From an uncultured Pelagibacteraceae bacterium (GTDB lineage Bacteria > Pseudomonadota > Alphaproteobacteria > Pelagibacterales > Pelagibacteraceae), in the NCBI GenBank assembly GCA_902568235.1, contig CACFPS010000002.1, positions 62,001-126,000 of the forward strand: a stretch of DNA of 64,000 nucleotides. Reading direction: 5' to 3'. Position numbers and translations under genes: made by a program. Each line of letters starts with the position of its first letter. Position 1 is the first letter of the stretch. Under the pieces are notes generated by a model, which was given only the letters and a program-made list of their open reading frames with translations, was not told the DNA's origin and ran no database searches. Below, in pieces: positions 22,688-30,834 of this stretch.

Positions 22688-23793
22688 TAAACTTTTACCA
22701 TATCATCTTTGTGAATTACTTCAGATTTAGTTTCATATCCAAGCAGGCCACTAATTCTGTTTGAATGTTGACCTTTTATTTTAGAAATTTCATCTGATGT
22801 AAAACTGCTTAGTCCTCTTGCAAACTCAACCATATTTTTATCTATAATTCTTATATGGTCACCTTTTCTAAATTGGCCATTAACTTTTTTTATACCTGCG
22901 GCAAGTAAACTTTTTCCATTTTTTAATGCATTCAAGGCTCCATCATCTATTACTATTTGGCCTTTAGGAGATACAGAGCTAATTATCCATTTTTTTCTAG
23001 CATCAAGCTTTGATACCTTGGGAATAAACCATGTACACAAATTAGTACTTAAAATATTTTTTATTGGTCGGTTTATTAATCCATTTGCAATTGCCATATA
23101 GCAGCCAGATAGTTGGCAGATCTTGGCAGCATCTATTTTTGTTTTCATGCCACCAGTGCCATGTTCGCTGGTGCTATTAGTTGAAATTTTTTCGATATAT
23201 TCATCAATATTTTTTATTTGATGAATTAGTTTTGCATTCTTGTCAATTTTTGGATTTTGTGAATATAAACCATCAACATCAGATAATAAAATTAGACAAT
23301 CTGCCCCAGCAATTTGAGCAACTCTAGATGCCAATCTATCATTATCTCCATATTTTATTTCTGAAGTGGCAATACTATCATTTTCATTTACAATTGGAAT
23401 GAAACCAAGACTAAATAAATTTTCAAAAGTTCTTTTTGCATTTATTGCCCTTCTTCTTTGCTCAGTGTCCTCTAGAGTAATTAAAATTTGTGATAGGTTA
23501 ATTTTATTTAAATTAAATTTTTTTTTGAAAAGGTTCATTAGTTCTATCTGGCCTATGGATGCAACTGCTTGACTTTTATCTAACTTTAAATTCCGCTTGT
23601 TTAATTTTAATTTTTTGCATCCAAGTGCAATTGCGCCTGAGCTTACAATAATTATATTTTTATTATACTTCTGGAGATGTTTTATATCTTTTACAAATTC
23701 GGATAACCATTTTTCTCTTATAATTTTTTTATCATTTATTAATAATGATGAGCCAATTTTAATTACAACTGTTTTTGCCTGATCAAGATACAT
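22687..23793 (-). CDS. proB: glutamate 5-kinase with PUA domain
   Basis: First step of proline synthesis. In the 368 residues an amino-acid kinase domain (VVIKIGSSLL at the N-terminus, SSGAIALG, NENDSIATSEIKYGDND, GTGGMKTKI) is followed by a C-terminal PUA domain from about residue 275 to the end (GQIVIDDGA, GDHIRI, GLSSFTSDEI). The start lies inside the last codons of obgE (11-base overlap). Confidence 0.95.
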   Translation of the reverse strand: MYLDQAKTVVIKIGSSLLINDKKIIREKWLSEFVKDIKHLQKYNKNIIIVSSGAIALGCKKLKLNKRNLKLDKSQAVASIGQIELMNLFKKKFNLNKINLSQILITLEDTEQRRRAINAKRTFENLFSLGFIPIVNENDSIATSEIKYGDNDRLASRVAQIAGADCLILLSDVDGLYSQNPKIDKNAKLIHQIKNIDEYIEKISTNSTSEHGTGGMKTKIDAAKICQLSGCYMAIANGLINRPIKNILSTNLCTWFIPKVSKLDARKKWIISSVSPKGQIVIDDGALNALKNGKSLLAAGIKKVNGQFRKGDHIRIIDKNMVEFARGLSSFTSDEISKIKGQHSNRISGLLGYETKSEVIHKDDMVKV

Positions 23794-24766
23794 GATTTAA
23801 AAGTTTTGCTTTTATTTTTAAAATAGATCTTTTTTCTAAATTAGACATTAAAAGAATATCTTTCCTAATTTTTTTTTTAAATATTTTTAATTTTTCATCT
23901 AACTCTTTTTTATCCAATAAATCAGTTTTATTTAAAACAATTAATTCGACTTTTTTAATAAGTTCTTTACTGTATTTTTCTAACTCAGCCCTAACCTGTT
24001 TATAAGAATAAAAAAGATCCTTCTCAGTAACATCTATTAAATGAAGTAGAGTTTTGCATCTTTCAATATGTTTTAAAAATTTTATTCCAAGACCTGTTCC
24101 TTTGTGAGCTCCTTCGATTAAACCAGGGATATCTGCCAAAGTGACTTCTTTATCGTCATATTTAGTAACGCCTAGATTTGGGTTAAGTGTAGTAAATTTA
24201 TAATTTGCTATTTTTGGATTTGCATCAGTTAAAGATGCCAACAAACTAGATTTACCTGCATTGGGAAGTCCTATAATTCCAATATCAGCTATTGTCTTAA
24301 GCTGCAACCAAATCCAAAACTCTTCTCCTTTTATACCTTTTGTAAACTTTTTTGGCGCTCTATTGGTAGAAGATTTGAATCTAGTATTTCCAAAACCTCC
24401 TTTGCCGCCTGATGCAATTAAAAATTCTTCACCTTCTTTTTTAAAATCAAAAATTAAGGTTTTGTTGTCCTCTTCGAAAACTTGAGTTCCTACTGGGACT
24501 TTTAAATACAAATCTTTACCACTTCTTCCTGTTTTATTTTTTCCACTTCCATCACCACCTTTTTGTGCTTTAAAATGTTGTTGATATCTAAAATCAATAA
24601 GAGTATTGAGATTTCTTTCTGCAATTAAAAATACTGATCCACCTTTTCCACCATCTCCACCATCAGGTCCACCAAATTCAATAAATTTTTCTCTTCTAAA
24701 ACTTGGAGAGCCAGATCCTCCATCTCCTGCTTTCAAAAATATCTTTACTTGATCTAAAAATTTCAT
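23783..24766 (-). CDS. obgE: Obg family GTPase
   Basis: Ribosome-associated GTPase for 50S assembly and stress control. The glycine-rich Obg domain spans about residues 1-155. The G domain follows with GLPNAGKSSLL (G1), DIPGLIEGA (G3) and NKTDLL (G4). At 327 residues it lacks the long variable C-terminal domain found in many relatives. It is transcribed after rplU and rpmA, the near-universal order, with a 30-base gap that contains an inverted repeat. Confidence 0.95.
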   Translation of the reverse strand: MKFLDQVKIFLKAGDGGSGSPSFRREKFIEFGGPDGGDGGKGGSVFLIAERNLNTLIDFRYQQHFKAQKGGDGSGKNKTGRSGKDLYLKVPVGTQVFEEDNKTLIFDFKKEGEEFLIASGGKGGFGNTRFKSSTNRAPKKFTKGIKGEEFWIWLQLKTIADIGIIGLPNAGKSSLLASLTDANPKIANYKFTTLNPNLGVTKYDDKEVTLADIPGLIEGAHKGTGLGIKFLKHIERCKTLLHLIDVTEKDLFYSYKQVRAELEKYSKELIKKVELIVLNKTDLLDKKELDEKLKIFKKKIRKDILLMSNLEKRSILKIKAKLLNHVS

Positions 24767-24769
24767 GAT

Positions 24770-24791
24770 ACAACTGATTAAAATTAGTTGT
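24770..24791 (-). repeat. inverted repeat between rpmA and obgE
   Basis: Arms ACAACTGATT (24770-24779) and AATTAGTTGT (24782-24791), 10 bases each with one mismatch, fill most of the 30-base rpmA/obgE gap. In the minus-strand transcript this would fold into a small hairpin just before the obgE start. There is no U-run behind it, so it does not look like a standard terminator; partial attenuation, RNA processing or translational control of obgE are possible. Confidence 0.4.
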
Positions 24792-24796
24792 GATTA

Positions 24797-25051
24797 TTAA
24801 TTGGGTTTTACTGAAACGTAGGTTCTGTCTGATTTAGTTTTTTTAAATTCTACTTTACCTTTTATTACTGAAAATATTGAGTGATCTTTACCCATCCCAA
24901 CATTCTCACCTGGAAAAATTTTAGTTCCTCTTTGCCTAACAATGATATTTCCAGGAATTACTAACTGGCCACCATACTTCTTTACTCCCAATCTACGCCC
25001 GGCACTATCTCTACCATTTCTCGATGATCCACCTGCTTTTTTCGTTGCCAT
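24797..25051 (-). CDS. rpmA: 50S ribosomal protein L27
   Basis: The 84-residue protein matches L27 throughout: the flexible [16 protein letters not shown] tail that reaches the peptidyl transferase centre, then [26 protein letters not shown] core and [10 protein letters not shown]. No cleaved N-terminal extension of the Firmicutes type is present. It follows rplU after 3 bases. Confidence 0.97.
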   Translation of the reverse strand: MATKKAGGSSRNGRDSAGRRLGVKKYGGQLVIPGNIIVRQRGTKIFPGENVGMGKDHSIFSVIKGKVEFKKTKSDRTYVSVKPN

Positions 25052-25054
25052 AAG

Positions 25055-25456
25055 TTACTTAATCGCCTCTTTAGTTTTTAACTTATCTTCTTTAATTATT
25101 TTTTTCATTTTTTCAGCTTCTGATATAATTTTTCCATCTTTAGAAAAAATTTTATTAATTCTTACTAAAGAATATTGTTGCCTATGTCCATTTTTTCTTC
25201 TTGAGTTTTTTCTTCTTCTTTTTTTAAATATTAATATAGTTCTATTTTTAGAATTTTTAATTAGGTCTGCTTCGACTTTAGCTCCCGAGATAGTCGGTTC
25301 CCCTAATTCTATATTTTTGTTATCACCATAAGCTAAAATTTCTTTAAATTCTATTTTTGTTTCAGGTTTAGAGTTTTCCAATTTTTCAACCTTCAATATT
25401 TCTCCAGCCTTAACTTTATACTGCTTGCCGCCTGTTTGTATTATTGCAAATGACAT
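25055..25456 (-). CDS. rplU: 50S ribosomal protein L21
   Basis: The core MSFAIIQTGGKQYKVKAGE and KKRRRKNSRRKNGHRQQYS match L21. I start at ATG 25456 (133 residues) because a frame from 25483 adds only a non-conserved lead and would put the start on top of the predicted promoter. The family is about 103 residues; this protein has a charged C-terminal tail of roughly 30 residues (KIISEAEKMKKIIKEDKLK and onward). Confidence 0.95.
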   Translation of the reverse strand: MSFAIIQTGGKQYKVKAGEILKVEKLENSKPETKIEFKEILAYGDNKNIELGEPTISGAKVEADLIKNSKNRTILIFKKRRRKNSRRKNGHRQQYSLVRINKIFSKDGKIISEAEKMKKIIKEDKLKTKEAIK

Positions 25457-25481
25457 ATAATTCTCAATTTTTATAAACAGC

Positions 25482-25509
25482 AATATAGTCAGAGGCTTAT
25501 TTTAGTCAA
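25482..25509 (-). promoter_or_regulatory. predicted promoter of rplU-rpmA-obgE
   Basis: On the minus strand TTGACT (25509-25504), a 16-base spacer and TATATT (25487-25482) lie between gloB and rplU. A second TTGAC copy lies just upstream. The start site would be near 25475, about 19 bases before the rplU ATG. This separates the ribosomal-protein operon from the metX-metW-gloB group. Confidence 0.55.
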
Positions 25510-25519
25510 GGTGAATAAG

Positions 25520-26239
25520 TCAAAAATTATCCTTTAAATCTCTCAATTTTGAAAATGTTTCAATATCTTTCGATCTCAAAAAAATATTACAGTTTAATTC
25601 ATCCTGAAGCGTTGATGGAATAGAAGGCAAACCTTTTTTTAAATTCTCTTTGACTAACAAAATTTTTTCTTTCAAAGCAGAGTTATTTTTGTCATACTTC
25701 AAACAAAAATTAGAATTTTTTAAAGTATATTCGTGACCACAATAAATTTTTGTATCTTTAGGAAATGATTTAATCAATTGTAAAGATGAAAACATTTGTT
25801 CATATGTGCCTTCAAATATTTTACCACAACCTAGTGAAAATAAAGTATCTCCAGTAAATAAAATATTTTGTTTAAAAAAATGATAACAAATATGTCCAGA
25901 TGTATGCCCAGGTATGTGGTAAATTTTTGCTTCAAATTTTTCATTTTTCCAAGTTTCTTTGTCATCTAAGCAAATATCTATTTCAGGAATTCTATCTTTG
26001 TCTTTTTTAAAACCAATTACTTTTGAATTATATTTTTTTTTTAAATATTTATTTCCACCAACATGGTCAAAATGATGATGAGTATTTAATATAAATTTTA
26101 ATTTTATATTATTGTTCTCGATATATTTTATTATAGGGTCTGACTCGCTTGGATCAATTACACACGCATAATTATTTTCTTTTTCAATCAAAAGATAGGA
26201 ATAATTATCTTGAAGACATTTAATTATTTCTATTTTCAT
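25520..26239 (-). CDS. gloB: hydroxyacylglutathione hydrolase (glyoxalase II)
   Basis: Metallo-beta-lactamase-fold thioesterase that cleaves S-lactoylglutathione to lactate and glutathione. The 239 residues carry the metal motif THHHFDHVGG at 53-62, then GHTSGHICY and FTGDTLFSLGCGK, and GHEYTLKN for the third metal ligand. It starts with ATGA overlap on the metW stop. The substrate is assigned from family resemblance. Confidence 0.88.
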   Translation of the reverse strand: MKIEIIKCLQDNYSYLLIEKENNYACVIDPSESDPIIKYIENNNIKLKFILNTHHHFDHVGGNKYLKKKYNSKVIGFKKDKDRIPEIDICLDDKETWKNEKFEAKIYHIPGHTSGHICYHFFKQNILFTGDTLFSLGCGKIFEGTYEQMFSSLQLIKSFPKDTKIYCGHEYTLKNSNFCLKYDKNNSALKEKILLVKENLKKGLPSIPSTLQDELNCNIFLRSKDIETFSKLRDLKDNF

Positions 26240-26835
26240 TTATTCTCTATTAAAAATATACCTAACTCAGAAATTAAATTTTTAATACCTAAATTTGATA
26301 AATCAATAGATGAAATTTTTTCTTTATTTAAAGCTAGAGATCTAAAAATTTTAATATTTCTTTTTTCACAAAAAATAAAAAAATCTTTAATGCTGCACAT
26401 ATGTAAGTTTGGTGTGTTGTGCCAATCATAAGGAAGCACCTCAGTTACTGGCATAGTGCCTTTTATTAATAAATGAAGTCTCATTTTCCAATGACCAAAA
26501 TTAGGAATAGTAACTATAGCTCTTTTTCCAATTCTTAATAATTCATTAATTACTCTTTCAGTATTTAAAAAGGCTTGGAGCGTTTGGCTTAAAACCACAT
26601 AATCAAAAGAATTATTTGGAAATTGCGACAAATCATTCTCAGCATTTCCTTCTATTACAGCCAAACCTTTTGATAAACAATTTTGAACATTTTTTTTTGA
26701 AATTTCTAATCCTCTTATATCTATAGTTTTATTTTGTAATAAAAATTTCATTAAATCTCCATCACCACACCCTACATCAAGCACTCTTGAATTTTCTTCT
26801 ATTAATTCAGTTATAACTTTAAATTCTTTTTTCAT
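26236..26835 (-). CDS. metW: methionine biosynthesis protein MetW
   Basis: SAM-dependent methyltransferase fold, 199 residues, with VLDVGCGDGDLMKFL near residue 20 and the MetW-specific GHWKMRL, PYDWHNTPNLHM segments. In proteobacteria metW is almost always paired with metX and is needed for full MetX activity; it is not a known methyltransferase of a defined small molecule. It overlaps metX by 17 bases here. Confidence 0.93.
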   Translation of the reverse strand: MKKEFKVITELIEENSRVLDVGCGDGDLMKFLLQNKTIDIRGLEISKKNVQNCLSKGLAVIEGNAENDLSQFPNNSFDYVVLSQTLQAFLNTERVINELLRIGKRAIVTIPNFGHWKMRLHLLIKGTMPVTEVLPYDWHNTPNLHMCSIKDFFIFCEKRNIKIFRSLALNKEKISSIDLSNLGIKNLISELGIFLIENK

Positions 26836-27952
26836 TCAAATTGAAGTAAGTTGTTTTTAAATAATTTTTTAATGTACCAAGGAAATCCGGTACATTAAGT
26901 AAAAATGAATCATGTCCTTTATCTGATTTAATTTCAACAAATCCTACATCAGCTCCAATTGCATTTAATGCAATAACAATATCTCTGTTTTCAGAAGTTG
27001 GGTACAGCCAATCCGATGTAAATGAGATTATAAAAAATTTAGTTTTACTTTTTTCAAATGCTTTAGATAAATTTCCATTAAATTGCTTAGTTAAATCAAA
27101 ATAATCCATTGCTCTTGTTATATACAAGTAACTATTTGCATCAAAACGATCTACAAACATTGATCCTTGATATCTTAAATAACTTTCTATTTGAAAGTCT
27201 GCATCAAAACCAAATTTTACATCATCACTTTCCTGTAATTTTCTTCCAAACTTCTCCTGTAATCCTTTTTTTGATAAATAAGTAATGTGTGCAGCCATTC
27301 TTGCCACTGCCAAACCTTTATCAGGATTATTTTTATTTTCTCCATATAAACCATTTTTCCAATTTTCATCAGCCATAATTGCTTGTCTTCCAAGTTCGTT
27401 GAATGCTATATTTTGGGCTGAATGGCTTGCGGTACAAGCAATTGGTATAGCAACTTGAGCTTTATCTGGAAAGTTTGATACAAATTGTAAGACTTGCATT
27501 CCACCCATCGAGCCTCCTGTTACAGCAAACAGTTTTTTAATTTTAAAAAAATCTAAAATATTATATTGCGCATTTACCATATCGTTAATAGTTATAACTG
27601 GAAAATTTGTTCCTATGGGTTTTTTTGTATTAGAGTCAATTGTATTTGGTCCGTATGATCCCATGCAGCCACCGATAACATTTGTACATATTACAAAAAA
27701 CTTATCTGTATCAAATGGTTTTCCTGCACCTACCGCATGATTCCACCAACCTTCTTTGTTAGTAACTGGATTTATTCCTGAAGCATACTGGTCACCTGAT
27801 AAAGCATGAAAAACAAGAATTGCGTTATCTTTTTTTTCATTTAGCTTGCCATAAGTTTCATAAGCTAAAGGAAAATTTGAAATTTCCATACCACAATCTA
27901 ATTTTTGTGTATTTTTAACTATTATATTTTTTATCTTACTTAAATTGTTCAT
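26819..27952 (-). CDS. metX: homoserine O-acyltransferase (MetX)
   Basis: Alpha/beta-hydrolase enzyme that activates homoserine for methionine synthesis. The 377 residues have the nucleophile Ser148 in TGGSMGGMQ, the NVIGGCMGSYGP oxyanion region and the C-terminal DKGHDSFL with the catalytic His. Whether acetyl-CoA or succinyl-CoA is the donor cannot be settled by eye; the paired metW is found with both. The upstream 182-base gap contains a SAM-II riboswitch, so SAM should repress it. Confidence 0.94.
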   Translation of the reverse strand: MNNLSKIKNIIVKNTQKLDCGMEISNFPLAYETYGKLNEKKDNAILVFHALSGDQYASGINPVTNKEGWWNHAVGAGKPFDTDKFFVICTNVIGGCMGSYGPNTIDSNTKKPIGTNFPVITINDMVNAQYNILDFFKIKKLFAVTGGSMGGMQVLQFVSNFPDKAQVAIPIACTASHSAQNIAFNELGRQAIMADENWKNGLYGENKNNPDKGLAVARMAAHITYLSKKGLQEKFGRKLQESDDVKFGFDADFQIESYLRYQGSMFVDRFDANSYLYITRAMDYFDLTKQFNGNLSKAFEKSKTKFFIISFTSDWLYPTSENRDIVIALNAIGADVGFVEIKSDKGHDSFLLNVPDFLGTLKNYLKTTYFNLNEKRI

Positions 27953-27983
27953 ATTTATAGTTTTTGTGAATTGTGAGGAAAAA

Positions 27984-28035
27984 AACTTGTTTAGCAGGTT
28001 TTTTATAGCGCTCGCAATTCAGTATAAATCAGCGC
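27984..28035 (-). promoter_or_regulatory. SAM-II riboswitch
   Basis: Read on the minus strand this 52-base stretch matches the SAM-II aptamer described upstream of metA/metX in alphaproteobacteria and in marine metagenomes. It begins GCGCTGATTTA, closes the P1 stem with TTGCGAGCGC, and has an A-rich linker then CTGCTAAACAAG at its 3' end, where the conserved GCTAA of the pseudoknot lies. The P1 pairing is GCGCT with AGCGC. It ends 31 bases before the metX ATG. Family knowledge says SAM binding stabilises the pseudoknot and shuts down expression, probably of metX, metW and gloB together. Confidence 0.85.
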
Positions 28036-28041
28036 AAAAAA

Positions 28042-28070
28042 CTTTTACAAGATAGGCATATATATGTCAA
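28042..28070 (-). promoter_or_regulatory. predicted promoter of metX with SAM-II leader
   Basis: On the minus strand a perfect TTGACA (28070-28065) is followed 15-17 bases later by weak -10 matches (TGTAAA or TAAAAG, about 28049-28042). The start would fall near 28036, so the transcript would begin almost exactly with the first paired base of the riboswitch. That agreement supports the assignment although the -10 is poor. The remaining 60 or so bases up to hisC show no clear element. Confidence 0.4.
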
Positions 28071-28134
28071 TTTCTTTATAATTAATTGATTGTATTATTA
28101 AATTAATTAACTATTTATTAGTTAAAATTGCACA

Positions 28135-29220
28135 ATGATTAATCCTACTTTCAGAAGAATAAATTTTCAAGCTTATAAGCCTGGTCGATCTATATCAAAA
28201 AATAGTAAAAAAGTTATAAAACTTTCTGCTAATGAATCAGCTTTAGGTATAGGAAAAAAAGTTCAGAAAGTTATTAAAGCTTTTGATAACAAAATTTCAA
28301 AATATCCAGATGGTAAATTTAAAGGTCTAACTTATGCAATTTCTAAAAAGTATAAATGTCATCAAAATAAAATTATTTGTGGATCTGGTTCTGATGAAAT
28401 AATCCAAATGTTATGTCAGCTTTTTTTAAAAAAAGGTGATGAGGTAATAGTTCCACAATATAGTTTTTTAATGTATAGAATTTATGCAAAAATTGTAGAT
28501 GCCAAAGTAATATTTTCAAAAGAGATTAAATTTAAGGTTTCAATTGAAGAAATATTAAAAAAAGTAACAAAAAAAACTAAAATAGTATTTTTGGCCAACC
28601 CCAATAATCCTACTGGAACATATATAAATAATAATGAATTAATAGAATTAAGAAAAAAACTTAACAGTAGAATACTTCTGGTAGTTGATGATGCTTATTT
28701 TGAATATATGGTTAATAAAGATTACAGATCTGGATTAGAAATTTTTAAAAACAAAAAAAATGTATTTATTCTAAGAACATTTTCAAAGATCCATGGTCTT
28801 GCATCTTTAAGAGTAGGCTGGGGTTATGGAGATAAAAAAATAATAAATGAATTATATAAAATAAAGCCCCCTTTCAATGTAAATAGAATTGCCCAGGTAT
28901 GTGCAGAAGAGGCTCTGAAAGATAAAGAATTTATAAAAAAATCTATTAAACATAATACTTTATGGTGTAAAAAAATTAAAAAAGAATTAAAAAAATATAA
29001 AATAATTACAAATGATATAGGCCCAAATTTTTTTCTGCTAAATTTTAACAAATGTAAATTATCAGCAGATAAAATTGAAAAAAAACTTGAAGACTATGGA
29101 ATAATTTTAAGAGAAATGAAATCTTATGGAATTAAAAATTGTTTAAGACTTACAATTGGAAGTAAAAAGGAAAATTTATTTTTATTAAATAAAATGAAAT
29201 CTATATTTAAAAATGTTTAA
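28135..29220 (+). CDS. hisC: histidinol-phosphate aminotransferase family
   Basis: PLP enzyme of fold type I, 361 residues. The PLP Schiff-base Lys218 lies in TFSKIHGLASLRVG, with NPNNPTGT and DDAYFEY before it. The gene overlaps a prephenate dehydrogenase by 8 bases. That link to aromatic metabolism means that the enzyme may serve as an aromatic aminotransferase as well as, or instead of, the histidine step; HisC-like proteins are known to do both. Confidence 0.88.
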   Translation: MINPTFRRINFQAYKPGRSISKNSKKVIKLSANESALGIGKKVQKVIKAFDNKISKYPDGKFKGLTYAISKKYKCHQNKIICGSGSDEIIQMLCQLFLKKGDEVIVPQYSFLMYRIYAKIVDAKVIFSKEIKFKVSIEEILKKVTKKTKIVFLANPNNPTGTYINNNELIELRKKLNSRILLVVDDAYFEYMVNKDYRSGLEIFKNKKNVFILRTFSKIHGLASLRVGWGYGDKKIINELYKIKPPFNVNRIAQVCAEEALKDKEFIKKSIKHNTLWCKKIKKELKKYKIITNDIGPNFFLLNFNKCKLSADKIEKKLEDYGIILREMKSYGIKNCLRLTIGSKKENLFLLNKMKSIFKNV

Positions 29221-30112
29221 AAATATTCTGATCATTGGGTGCGGTATGATTGGATCTTCTATTCTTAGAGGGGCCATTAGCCGAAAATTATGTAAAAAGA
29301 TCTATGTATTTGAAAAAAATATTAAATACCAAAACCAAATAAAAAAAATAAATAAGAAAATTATTTTAATCAAAAAACTTGATAAAAAAATAAAGGATAT
29401 GGATTTAGTAGTTATTTCAACTCCAATGAGCGAATACCAAAAAATAATCATTAAACTAAATAAAAATTTGAGTAATAAAACTTTAATTACTGATGTTGGG
29501 TCAACTAGAGGAAATGTTGCAAAATTAATTAAAGAAAAATTATCAAAAAAATTAAATTGGGTAATGAGCCACCCTATATCTGGTTCTGAAGCTAGTGGAC
29601 CAAAAAATGGAAGTAAAAGTTTATTTAAAAATAAATGGTGCATTTTGATTAAAAGTAAGAAAAACAAATTACTAGAAAGTAAATTATCCAGGTTTTGGAA
29701 AAAATTAGGTTCTACAGTTTTGTTTATGCAAGAACACGAGCATGACAAAATTTTTGCAGTTACAAGTCATCTACCACACTTAATTGCATACAATTTAATT
29801 AAAACTGCTCAAGATTTTCAAAAAACTTATAAAAAAAATATAATTAAATACAGCGCAGGTGGTTTAAGAGATTTTTCTAGGATAGCGGCATCAAATGAAA
29901 TTATGTGGAGAGATGTATTTTTTAATAATAGTAAAAATATTTCTAAAATAATCGATTTATTCATTAGAAACTTAAAGAACTTTAAGATGGATATTAATAA
30001 AAAAAGAAATTCTTTATTACTTGACAAGCTTAAAAAATCAAAAAATGTCAGACAACAAATCTTGTTATTAAAACAAGATATTAGTAAACCAGATTTCGGT
30101 AGAGAAAATTAA
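29213..30112 (+). CDS. prephenate/arogenate dehydrogenase
   Basis: Tyrosine-pathway dehydrogenase, 299 residues. The N-terminal NAD fold is GCGMIGSSILRG. The family segments TDVGSTRGNVAKLI, SHPISGSEASGP and AVTSHLPHLIAYNL, with the conserved catalytic-site His residues, are all present. No ACT or chorismate mutase domain is attached. It is the TyrC/cyclohexadienyl dehydrogenase type common in alphaproteobacteria. Its last four bases TTAA are shared with the convergent NlpC/P60 gene. Confidence 0.9.
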   Translation: MFKNILIIGCGMIGSSILRGAISRKLCKKIYVFEKNIKYQNQIKKINKKIILIKKLDKKIKDMDLVVISTPMSEYQKIIIKLNKNLSNKTLITDVGSTRGNVAKLIKEKLSKKLNWVMSHPISGSEASGPKNGSKSLFKNKWCILIKSKKNKLLESKLSRFWKKLGSTVLFMQEHEHDKIFAVTSHLPHLIAYNLIKTAQDFQKTYKKNIIKYSAGGLRDFSRIAASNEIMWRDVFFNNSKNISKIIDLFIRNLKNFKMDINKKRNSLLLDKLKKSKNVRQQILLLKQDISKPDFGREN

Positions 30113-30834
30113 ATTCTAAATACTTTTTTCACATTTAATTTGGCAGTTTCTTCTATCCTTTTTATTGTTTTGTGAATTGGCATTATAATAACTTTTTTTT
30201 CTGGACCGTAAGCATGTATCAGTTCTTTTGAATTAATACATACTGCAACATGACCTTTCCAAAAAATTATGTCACCTTTTTTAAATTTTTTTTTTATTAT
30301 GCTTCCTTTTTTATATTTTATTTGATCAACAGTATCTCTTGGAAAAAATTTGTTATTAAATTTATAAAATATTTGAATTAACGCAGAGCAGTCAATACCA
30401 TTATGTGTTTTACCTCCCCATTTATATTTGCAATTTAAATATGATTTAAAAATTTTAATGTAATTTTTTTCCTTTTTATTTATAAGAGCTATATCCTTTT
30501 GTTTTATCCATTTATTTTTTTTAAACATAACATAATTCTTTTTTCTTTCTAAAATTTCAATTTCACTTGAAAATGGTAAAAAATTATTTGATTTATAAAT
30601 TCTTGTTTTTAAAACTTTTACTTTGTGTGTAGGTTTAATTTTATTAATAAATTTTTTGTTTTTTATATAACCACGATATCTATCGTAATATGTTCTTATT
30701 TTAAGAAAATTTTTTACTTTTTTTAAAACTTTAAATTTTTCACCATAAATAATTTGTGAGCTAATTTTAGAATTAATTGAAGGACGTTCGTATATGTTTA
30801 CCCAGGGATATACTGAGTAATAATTATTCTGCAC
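30109..30834 (-). CDS. NlpC/P60 peptidase with SH3-like domains, no signal peptide
   Basis: Peptidoglycan-peptide hydrolase of 241 residues. Two bacterial SH3-like stretches (about residues 1-60 and 65-115) precede an NlpC/P60 domain. The catalytic Cys lies in GIDCSALIQIFYK, the His in GHVAVCINS, and a third polar residue in LIHAYG. I see no signal peptide or lipobox at the N-terminus (MQNNYYSVYPWVNIYERP), so a cytoplasmic location is likely. It overlaps the AmpG-like permease gene by 11 bases. The layout recalls YkfC-type gamma-D-Glu endopeptidases that trim imported muropeptides. Confidence 0.88.
   Translation of the reverse strand: MQNNYYSVYPWVNIYERPSINSKISSQIIYGEKFKVLKKVKNFLKIRTYYDRYRGYIKNKKFINKIKPTHKVKVLKTRIYKSNNFLPFSSEIEILERKKNYVMFKKNKWIKQKDIALINKKEKNYIKIFKSYLNCKYKWGGKTHNGIDCSALIQIFYKFNNKFFPRDTVDQIKYKKGSIIKKKFKKGDIIFWKGHVAVCINSKELIHAYGPEKKVIIMPIHKTIKRIEETAKLNVKKVFRI

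Noticed and set aside
21432..24766. Similar N-termini of nadD and obgE (MKFxDQVK)
   Set aside because: Only about eight residues match and the proteins are unrelated in fold. This may be coincidence at two starts in the same block; I saw no duplicated DNA around them.
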